Origin: Robiginitomaculum_A sp036478535
Lineage (GTDB): Bacteria; Pseudomonadota; Alphaproteobacteria; Caulobacterales; Maricaulaceae
Length of the DNA: 64,000 bases
Reading direction: 5' to 3'
NCBI GenBank assembly: GCA_965224735.1
Contig: OZ245059.1
Coordinates: 1,054,001 to 1,118,000, forward strand
Positions within the stretch are counted from its first letter, which is position 1, and every line of letters begins with the position of its first letter. Positions 44,930 to 51,621 of this stretch are shown piece by piece. The position numbers and the translations under genes are program-made. The notes beneath the pieces were generated by a model. The model had not been told where the DNA came from and searched no databases. It saw only the letters and a program-made list of their open reading frames with translations.

Positions 44930-46522
44930 ATGAGCCATGCTAGCATACTAATATATAAACCAAAATCTTATCAAATTGCGCCTGAGTTATCTGGCAGTAG
45001 TAGCGCTAAGCACTCCTTTGTAATTGTTGGCGCGGGGCCTGTTGGCTTGACGCTTGCCCTTGATATGGCGCGCAAGGGGCATAAGGTTTTACTGCTAACG
45101 GCATTTGATTTTATCGCGAGTGGCTCAAAGGGAATATGCTATTCCAAACAAAGTCTTGATATTTTGGATAGGCTAGGTGTTGGCGCGCGCGTTGTTGATA
45201 AAGGCGTTGTTTGGAATGTTGGCAAAGTGTTTTGGGGCGCACAAAAAGAGCCTATTTACCAGTTCGATATGTTGCCACTGAAAGACCAGAAAAATCCTGG
45301 CTTTATCAATATTCAACAATATTATCTGGAAGATTATTTGGTTGATGCCTTGGAAACTATGGACAATGTTGAAATTCGCTGGGGACACACAGTTAGTGAC
45401 ATTGATGTTGGTAATGATAGCGCTATCTTATCCGTGGTGACCCGTGATGGGAATTACAAACTTGAAGCCGAATATGTGCTCGCGTGTGACGGGGCTAATT
45501 CGACTATCCGCAATTCTATGAAGCTTGATTATGACGGTCGCATTTTTGAGGACAATTTTTTAATTGCCGACGTGAAGTTTAAACATGAATTTACTTCCGA
45601 ACGATGGTTCTGGTTTGACCCGCCCTTCAACCCTGGGCGCACAGCACTACTCCACAAACAGCCAGATGATATTTGGCGCATAGACTTTCAGCTTGGTTGG
45701 GATATTGACCGCGAAGAAGCCGTGAAATCTGAAAATGTTGCACCTTACGTTAAGGGCTTGCTTGGCGACGATGTCGAGTATGAAGATGACTGGCTAAGCG
45801 TTTATACATTCCAATGTCGACGTATGGACAGGTTTTTGCACACACCCGTAATATTTGTTGGCGACAGTGCACACTTAGTCAGTCCGTTCGGGGCGAGGGG
45901 TGCGAATGCGGGATTGGTTGATGCTGAAAATATAGCATGGAAACTAGATATGGTACTATGCGGTAAGGCAGACAAGTCTATTTTGGAAAGCTATAATTAT
46001 GAGCGGGTTATGGGTTCGGATGAAAACATCCTTAACTCAACACGATCCACCGATTTTTTAACGCCAAAATCAAAAATTTCAACCGCCTTTAGAGATGCGG
46101 TTTTGGAGCTTGCAAACACCTATGAATTTGCCCGTCCCTTTGTAAATTCTGGCAGGCTGTCAATGCCCACTCCGTATCATAATAGCCCGCTTTCAACACC
46201 GGATAAGGATGTATTTGAGCGCGGCCCAAAACCTGGGCATGCGTGCATAGATGCCCCCTTGACCATAGGGCGGAATGTAAAATGGCTTTTGGAGCATTTA
46301 GGCAATGAATTTATTTTGCTACATTTTGGAGATGCAGCGCCAAAAACCAAACTTAAAACACTTACGGTACCAGCCATTTGCCTTGCTGCGGAACGATACG
46401 CAGCTGGGCCCGGGACAAGCTATCTTATTCGTCCAGATCAAGTGGTTGCGGCGCGTTGGAAGCAAGCGAGCGCTGAGGATATTGATGCAGCGTATCAAAC
46501 TGCAATAGGAGGTCGAGCATGA
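44930..46522 (+). CDS. FAD-dependent aromatic monooxygenase (MhpA/TfdB-like)
   Basis: A group-A flavoprotein hydroxylase of about 530 residues. FAD motifs are VIVGAGPVGLTLALDMARKG (about residue 35), the DG motif CDGANSTIR and the GD motif FVGDSAHLVSPFGARGANAG. A C-terminal thioredoxin-like domain (last about 130 residues) is present as in phenol/3-hydroxyphenylpropionate hydroxylases. It likely adds a hydroxyl ortho to a phenolic OH using NAD(P)H and oxygen. ATG 44930 is preferred over GTG 44921 because AGGTGG lies in front. Its stop overlaps the DUF2783 start. Confidence 0.88.
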   Translation: MSHASILIYKPKSYQIAPELSGSSSAKHSFVIVGAGPVGLTLALDMARKGHKVLLLTAFDFIASGSKGICYSKQSLDILDRLGVGARVVDKGVVWNVGKVFWGAQKEPIYQFDMLPLKDQKNPGFINIQQYYLEDYLVDALETMDNVEIRWGHTVSDIDVGNDSAILSVVTRDGNYKLEAEYVLACDGANSTIRNSMKLDYDGRIFEDNFLIADVKFKHEFTSERWFWFDPPFNPGRTALLHKQPDDIWRIDFQLGWDIDREEAVKSENVAPYVKGLLGDDVEYEDDWLSVYTFQCRRMDRFLHTPVIFVGDSAHLVSPFGARGANAGLVDAENIAWKLDMVLCGKADKSILESYNYERVMGSDENILNSTRSTDFLTPKSKISTAFRDAVLELANTYEFARPFVNSGRLSMPTPYHNSPLSTPDKDVFERGPKPGHACIDAPLTIGRNVKWLLEHLGNEFILLHFGDAAPKTKLKTLTVPAICLAAERYAAGPGTSYLIRPDQVVAARWKQASAEDIDAAYQTAIGGRA

Positions 46523-46722
46523 GCGGGGACAAACGAAAACTAATCACGGCGTTAAACCTGACAAATACGGATGATATTTATGAGCGCCTGATTGATGCCC
46601 ATGATGGCTTGTCTGATGATGATAGTAATAAATTTAATGCTAAATTGATCCTGCTTCTCTTTAATCATATTGGTGATGAACAAGTGATCAATGAAGCATT
46701 GTGTGCTGCAGAACCTGCTTAG
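46519..46722 (+). CDS. DUF2783-domain small protein
   Basis: A 67-residue helical acidic protein recognised as DUF2783 by DDIYERLIDAHDGLSDDDSN. It overlaps the monooxygenase stop by 4 bases (ATGA), so translation is coupled. DUF2783 genes usually follow FAD monooxygenases of this type; a role as small accessory subunit is plausible but unproved. Confidence 0.8.
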   Translation: MSGDKRKLITALNLTNTDDIYERLIDAHDGLSDDDSNKFNAKLILLLFNHIGDEQVINEALCAAEPA

Positions 46723-46833
46723 AGTTTTGTATAAGTGAGCGTGACTTTGTTTTTCTTAGGGATGAAAAAATGCTTGTGATTGCCTGTGCGATCGAGTCTT
46801 TGTTTAGGATGTTGTCGCCGCCAAGCGAATAAC

Positions 46834-47142
46834 TTAGCTTTTATCTACAACCCGCACGGCTTTGCCCATAGAGCGTGGGATGCCGCCTTCGGGTTTGATT
46901 TCCATCATGGAAGAAATTTTGATTCTGACTTTGATGTGATGAGCGACAGTTATGGTAATCTTTTCAGTATCGGCATGTGTGCTCTCGAGCGACCTTCAAC
47001 CGCAATCGAGATTGCGTCCATACGCCCTTTTTCGTCAGGGTAATTTGTAATGAGGCGAGAGGGTAGGCTCTTGCAGAATAATTTCTTCAATTTGAGACGG
47101 AAAGACATTGACGCCGCGAATAATTATTATGTCATCATTGCG
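46834..47142 (-). pseudogene. decayed 3' fragment of a second paaK
   Basis: On the minus strand the translation gives NDDIIIIRGVNVFPSQIEE and ILQEPTLSPHY, then through frameshifts GRMDAISIAVEGRS and, in the last part, HHIKVRIKISS and PRSMGKAVRVVDKS before TAA 46834-46836. This aligns throughout with the C-terminal domain of the intact PaaK at 40544-41842 but differs at many residues, so it is an older paralogue or a foreign copy. At least two frameshifts are present. Confidence 0.8.
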
Positions 47143-47328
47143 GACAAAGCTAAAGCTTTAGCTTTAGCCATCGCGTCTCGCCTTGAGTGCGGCATTGTCC
47201 GGATAAATGCTCACGGCATGATCCAGCTAAATGTTCCGTTCGGCGGCGTCAAAGGTTCTGGCATAGGCGTAGAATTCGGTATCGACGGCCTGAAAGAACA
47301 CACAACAATCCAGGCTATTTTTGCTTAA
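47143..47328 (+). pseudogene. C-terminal fragment of an aldehyde dehydrogenase
   Basis: The plus-strand frame reads AIASRLECGIVRINAHGMIQ, then NVPFGGVKGSGIGVEFGIDG and ends TTIQ. This is the last about 60 residues of an aldehyde dehydrogenase; the catalytic Cys and the NAD domain are missing. It abuts the paaK fragment head to head at a 20-bp perfect palindrome (47146-47165) and overlaps the end of the convergent SDR gene by 4 bases. Confidence 0.75.
47146..47165. repeat. 20-bp perfect palindrome at a gene-fragment junction
   Basis: Two nested AAGCTT-type arms (AAAGCTAAAG and complement) lie exactly where the paaK fragment and the aldehyde dehydrogenase fragment meet. It may mark the rearrangement point. 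Confidence 0.8.
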
Positions 47329-48050
47329 ATTGAAACACCGCCAATACTGGCCCCGCCGCAAACATAAAGGGTTTGTCCTGTGACAAATCCGTTTTCGGGC
47401 GCGCAGAAAAACAGCAGGGCATTACTAACGTCTTCGGGTGTGCCAAGACGGCGCATCGGTAGGCTCGCCGCCAGTTTTTGTTCACGTTCGCTACCCTTGT
47501 CAACAATATCCCAAAAATTATCGGTCAGGATAGGGCCGGGTGCAACACAGTTTACCGTAATGCCGTAGGAGCCGAGTTCTAATGCCCATGTCCGTGCCAT
47601 GCCGTGAATACCTGCTTTGGTAAAGGAATAGGCCGTGCGCGTTGGTACGCCCATGGCAGCGCGGGATGAGTTAAAGACAATACGGCCAAACCCAGCCCCT
47701 TTCATTGCAGGCGCTAAGGCTTGGACAAATATCAAAGCCGCCCCAGCATGGAGTTGTGACAGTTTGAGAATGTCTTCATGGCTGGCATCTTCTAAAAGAT
47801 TAGGTAAAATCATGCCGGCATTGTGAATGAAGTGGGTCACCTTATATTTATGAGCAATGGTTTTAGCGGCGGCGGCGGTTTCATCAGCATTAGTCAGGTC
47901 GCAACTTATATTTCTTAATTTATCGTGGGAAAAATCAGCGGCGCGGCGCGATACATTTATCACTTCATAACCTTGCCCCAGCATGCGCAAAGCGAGGTCT
48001 TTCCCAATTCCACTGCTTGCCCCTGTAATGACGGCGCATAATTTATTCAT
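47325..48050 (-). CDS. short-chain dehydrogenase/reductase
   Basis: A 241-residue Rossmann enzyme: NAD(P) motif TGASSGIGKDLAL at residue 9, HNAGM, and the catalytic Ser in NSSRAAMG with YSFTKAG (YxxxK). It is the last gene of the minus-strand oxygenase operon; its ATG overlaps the DUF35 gene stop as ATGA. In this setting it could be a cis-dihydrodiol dehydrogenase for the Rieske product or a hydroxyacyl-CoA dehydrogenase for the side chain. The sequence does not decide. Confidence 0.88.
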   Translation of the reverse strand: MNKLCAVITGASSGIGKDLALRMLGQGYEVINVSRRAADFSHDKLRNISCDLTNADETAAAAKTIAHKYKVTHFIHNAGMILPNLLEDASHEDILKLSQLHAGAALIFVQALAPAMKGAGFGRIVFNSSRAAMGVPTRTAYSFTKAGIHGMARTWALELGSYGITVNCVAPGPILTDNFWDIVDKGSEREQKLAASLPMRRLGTPEDVSNALLFFCAPENGFVTGQTLYVCGGASIGGVSI

Positions 48051-48361
48051 TTTGCATTCCTGCTTTTAATTTTGAAGGTATCGCCGTCGTGAATAAGCGC
48101 TACTGTACTACCCATCGGTAATTTTGCTTCGGCAAAGGCGAGTATTATTGGTCCCGCCTTGAGTTTGACCAACCCTAACGCCAAGGGTAGCTTATCTAAC
48201 CATTTGGTTTTAGTGCTAATGTGTAGCTCGGTCATACTCACCAATTTTCCTTCACCAGAAACATCTTGCCATGCCATATCTGGTGAGAGACAGGCTGGGC
48301 AAATATCTCTTTCGGGATAGTGCACGGTCTGGCATTGCTGGCAGATTTGAAATTTTATCAT
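48047..48361 (-). CDS. DUF35 zinc-ribbon/OB-fold protein
   Basis: A 104-residue protein with a rubredoxin-like zinc ribbon (CQQC ... CPAC within residues 6-24) followed by an OB fold starting GEGKLVSMTELH. DUF35 proteins pair with thiolase-fold enzymes as the acyl-CoA-binding partner, as in ChsH2 with Ltp2 and BbsA with BbsB. It is encoded between the thiolase-fold gene and the SDR, overlapping both by 4 bases, which strongly suggests that it forms a complex with the thiolase-fold protein. Confidence 0.88.
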   Translation of the reverse strand: MIKFQICQQCQTVHYPERDICPACLSPDMAWQDVSGEGKLVSMTELHISTKTKWLDKLPLALGLVKLKAGPIILAFAEAKLPMGSTVALIHDGDTFKIKSRNAK

Positions 48362-49521
48362 TTGCCGCGCTCCAATATGGCGGCGGCGCAGGAGAGGCCT
48401 TTGTCATAATTGATAATGCCAAACCCAGACACTAGGCCAAGTTTTGCATCTTTCACCTGCGCCCCTAAAGCCGTGCCCGTCAGTTGGCGTACGGCCTCAA
48501 CAATGCCGAGAAATCCGCCGGCCGCGCCCGCTTGACCGCACGAGAGCTGTCCGCCTGATGTGTTATGGGGAAAGTCACCGTTTACGGTTAGATCATGTTT
48601 TTTGATAAAATCTTTAGCCTCGCCTTTGGCGTAAAACCCAAGGTCTTCTAATTGCATAAATGAAATGACCGGATAGTCATCATAGGTTTCAACCAGGTCA
48701 ATATTTTTTGGTTCTACACCAGCTTGTTGCCATAATGATTTAGCATCAACGGCGAGGCCTGTTCTAAGCTGTATATCATCACTCGAAAAGGCATTGTGGC
48801 GCTCTATGCTAGCGCGAATTTTCACATAGGGCAAGCCAAGGGTTTTCGCTTTGGTTTCGTGCATAACTAAATACCCTTCGGCGCCAGCACAGGGCATTAC
48901 GCAATCAAATAAATGAAGCGGGCTAGAAATTAACCGCGCCTGCATATACTGGTCAAGGTTCAGTGGTTTTTTTATTAAAGCATGAGGGTAGGAAAGTGCA
49001 TTTGTTCTTTGTGAAATAGCAAGGCGCCCAAAATCTTCACGGCTAGCGCCGTATTCTTCCATATAGGCCTCGGTAATGAGTGCGAAACTAACATTGGGGC
49101 CACCTGCGCCGTAAGGCAAAACTGCAGCGCTCATATCGGTGGAAAAATTATCCAGCAGTGCCTCAAACCCGTCTTTAGAGTTCGTATCGCCCGCAAGGCA
49201 GGCAACAATATCCACATCGCCCATTTGCACGGCGCGCGCCGCCTTACGCAAAGCCGTAACACCGCTGGCACCGCCAGTTACTTCTTGGGAGAGCCAGCGC
49301 GGCGACATGCCAAAATGCTGGGTTAAAGACGCTGCACTGTCTGGGTTAAGCTTGAAAGAACTTATGGACAATCCGTCAATTTCAGTGTGGCGCAAACCGC
49401 TGGCTTGGCACACTTGTGCTAACGCACACCCTAGCCAATAATTTGTGCGCTTGTCTGAGAACCGAATATAGGGCACGCTGATCGGTGCAGTAACAACGAC
49501 ATCGCCGTATGGCGCGCTCAT
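48358..49521 (-). CDS. thiolase-fold protein without catalytic Cys (Ltp2/BbsB-like)
   Basis: A 387-residue thiolase-superfamily protein of the SCPx/lipid-transfer group. At the nucleophile position the sequence is VTGGASG (about residue 84), with no Cys, and the usual GHP near the C-terminus is replaced in NTSGGQLSCGQAGAAGG. A YDDYPV segment is kept in the second half. Ltp2-type aldolases, which work with a DUF35 partner, also lack thiolytic residues and cleave beta-hydroxyacyl-CoA to a ketone or aldehyde. Retro-aldolase activity is therefore more likely than thiolysis; this is inference. Overlaps both neighbours by 4 bases. Confidence 0.82.
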   Translation of the reverse strand: MSAPYGDVVVTAPISVPYIRFSDKRTNYWLGCALAQVCQASGLRHTEIDGLSISSFKLNPDSAASLTQHFGMSPRWLSQEVTGGASGVTALRKAARAVQMGDVDIVACLAGDTNSKDGFEALLDNFSTDMSAAVLPYGAGGPNVSFALITEAYMEEYGASREDFGRLAISQRTNALSYPHALIKKPLNLDQYMQARLISSPLHLFDCVMPCAGAEGYLVMHETKAKTLGLPYVKIRASIERHNAFSSDDIQLRTGLAVDAKSLWQQAGVEPKNIDLVETYDDYPVISFMQLEDLGFYAKGEAKDFIKKHDLTVNGDFPHNTSGGQLSCGQAGAAGGFLGIVEAVRQLTGTALGAQVKDAKLGLVSGFGIINYDKGLSCAAAILERGK

Positions 49522-51137
49522 TTTGAACGCTTCTTTAAGGCGCGCATATCGAGCGTTGTCGGTCTATCAATTAAATCACTGACCAAGGTTTTTAACTCTC
49601 CACGTTTAATTTTGTTTGTAGATGTTAGCGGTAAACTGTCCACAAATGCAATATAACCAGGCGCCTTATAATAGGCGAGGCGTGATAAACTATAGGCGAG
49701 CATATTCTTGGCCAAGGCTTGCTGGTCATCCGGGATGTTTTTAGTAACTATCAAAGCGAAGACCTCGTCGCCGCGCACGGGGTCAGGCGTTGCCGCTATT
49801 GCAATGGCATCAATGTTCGGGTGGCTAATTAAGGCATTTTCCACTTCCACAGCCGCGATATTTTCTCCGCTGCGGCGGATTACGTTTTTCTTGCGGTCAA
49901 CAAATACATATGTCCCATCCGTGTTTTGCCGGACAATATCACCAGTATGAAACCAATCTCCTTGCCAAGCTTCTGCCGTCGCTTCTGGATTTTTTAAATA
50001 ACGATTGAAAAAGCCAAAACGCGGGTTTTTATGTGTACTCCGTACCAATAATTCGCCCTGTGTACCGACATCCACAACCGTGCCGTCATCATCAATCAAG
50101 CGAACTTCCATTCCACCCCCCGGCGCGCCAAAGCAATGTGTTCCCACATGGCGCGCGCCTTTTGACGCTATAATCGCGCCGCCGCCGCCTGTTTCTGTCA
50201 TGGCCCATGCTTCAACGAGAGGGAAGCCAAACCGGTTTTCAAACGGCGCATGTAAACTACCGTCCACGCCTGCCCCAAACCCAAACCGGACATCGTGGTT
50301 TGTGTCCTCGCTTGAGGGTTCTGCGCCAATGAGCATGGCTGGCATAACGCCAAGATAATGAAGGATACTGGCGCGGGATAAGCGAACATTGTCCCACCAA
50401 GAGCGCGGGTGAAAACGGTCAACGAAGCTTACGCATCCGCCGACAGCCATCATAACCATAGCCGAACAGGCAAGTGCATTCATGTGAAAAAGGGGCAGGG
50501 GCGTGATCATGCGCTCGCCGTCATGGCGTATTTCGCAATGCCCGCCGCATTCTAAATACCATTGCCCGCAATGTAAAAAATACTCATTGGTTAGTACGCA
50601 ACCTTTTGGCAATCCCGTCGTTCCCGATGTGTAAAGAAGAGCGGCCTCACTATCATGTGAGACGTTTTCTTGATTTGCTGATTGACGTGCTTTGGGGATA
50701 GGGTCGTCGTCCCCGATAACTGTAAAGTCAGATGACCCAGCGCTACGCAATTCACTCTGTCTATTCTCAAGGGCTATGGCTAATACTATTTCTGAATGTG
50801 AGATTAAATATTCTAATTCTGCGGCTCGAAGCTCTGGATTGATGGGCACCATGGAAACGCCGAGCGCGTTAAGCGCAAGCCAGTGAATAAAAACGGCTGG
50901 ACGGTTTTCAAGTAAAATGCCGACCCTATGCCCAGGCCCATAGCCTGCATCTGCGTATTCTTTTGTTTTGGCCCTTATTTGTGATTGCATGGCGCTATAC
51001 GATATATCACCAGCATCAATGTTATAAATAGCTGCGGTTTCCGGTAAGACGTTTAAGAAAGGTCTGCTTGGATATAATTTCGCCGCCGCAGTAAATAAGT
51101 CAGCGACACTTTTGTGGTCAAGAGGGGATTCTAGCAT
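49518..51137 (-). CDS. AMP-forming acyl-CoA synthetase
   Basis: A 539-residue ANL-superfamily ligase. Motifs: LLYTSGTTGLPKGCVLTN (about residue 175), EAWAMTETGG, DWFHTGDIVRQ and DRKKNVIRRSGENIA with the hinge, and the catalytic Lys in TSTNKIKRGEL. It activates a carboxylic acid to its CoA thioester, most likely the aromatic or arylaliphatic substrate of this operon. It lies 10 bases after the oxygenase beta subunit and its stop overlaps the start of the thiolase-fold gene (ATGA). The divergent acid-binding pocket gives no clear substrate. Confidence 0.9.
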   Translation of the reverse strand: MLESPLDHKSVADLFTAAAKLYPSRPFLNVLPETAAIYNIDAGDISYSAMQSQIRAKTKEYADAGYGPGHRVGILLENRPAVFIHWLALNALGVSMVPINPELRAAELEYLISHSEIVLAIALENRQSELRSAGSSDFTVIGDDDPIPKARQSANQENVSHDSEAALLYTSGTTGLPKGCVLTNEYFLHCGQWYLECGGHCEIRHDGERMITPLPLFHMNALACSAMVMMAVGGCVSFVDRFHPRSWWDNVRLSRASILHYLGVMPAMLIGAEPSSEDTNHDVRFGFGAGVDGSLHAPFENRFGFPLVEAWAMTETGGGGAIIASKGARHVGTHCFGAPGGGMEVRLIDDDGTVVDVGTQGELLVRSTHKNPRFGFFNRYLKNPEATAEAWQGDWFHTGDIVRQNTDGTYVFVDRKKNVIRRSGENIAAVEVENALISHPNIDAIAIAATPDPVRGDEVFALIVTKNIPDDQQALAKNMLAYSLSRLAYYKAPGYIAFVDSLPLTSTNKIKRGELKTLVSDLIDRPTTLDMRALKKRSK

Positions 51138-51147
51138 GGGGGGCCTT

Positions 51148-51621
51148 TTAGACGAAAAGCTGAATATTGCGATGTGCAGATTCAGGGTTGATGAGGTTGA
51201 CTTGTTTGCGGACTATTTGGAAACCATCGTTTGTTTTTTGTAAAGTATGTTCGATCCAACCAACTAGGAAAAATTGTTCATCTAATCGGGATTCAGAATA
51301 ATGAAACGAAGTTTTGGTTTTTATTATGTCGCCAGTAATATTTAGGATTTGAGGGCTTTGCAATAAATGATGACACCGACTTTTGGGCCGTTGCGAAAAT
51401 GTACGTTCGCCATTTAAACGCTCAACGCGCACAGTCAGTAAAAGTTTGTCTTCATACATGAGAGATGTAGCGAGATGTTCTTCGGTTTGCCCATATTCCA
51501 AAGGCATCCAGTAAATGCAATCCTCTGAATAGAGCGCGAGCCAATCGTCAAACTTTTGCTCATCTATCATGCGGGCTTCGGCGTAGATGAAACCAATAAT
51601 GTCCTGGCGCTTTATGCTCAT
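51148..51621 (-). CDS. ring-hydroxylating dioxygenase beta subunit
   Basis: A protein of about 157 residues with the SnoaL-like cone fold of benzoate/biphenyl-type beta subunits, recognised by ARMIDEQKFDDWLALYSEDC, YWMPLEYGQ and the C-terminal RKQVNLINPE. The ATG at 51621 is chosen over 51654: it overlaps the stop of the fused alpha subunit as ATGA, has GGGAGA in front and gives the normal family N-terminus. A beta partner means the oxygenase is probably an alpha3beta3 complex. Confidence 0.92.
   Translation of the reverse strand: MSIKRQDIIGFIYAEARMIDEQKFDDWLALYSEDCIYWMPLEYGQTEEHLATSLMYEDKLLLTVRVERLNGERTFSQRPKSRCHHLLQSPQILNITGDIIKTKTSFHYSESRLDEQFFLVGWIEHTLQKTNDGFQIVRKQVNLINPESAHRNIQLFV

Noticed and set aside
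46780..47043. 87-codon plus-strand frame
   Set aside because: The opposite strand of this stretch reads as a frameshifted PaaK C-terminus, so the plus frame is a shadow.
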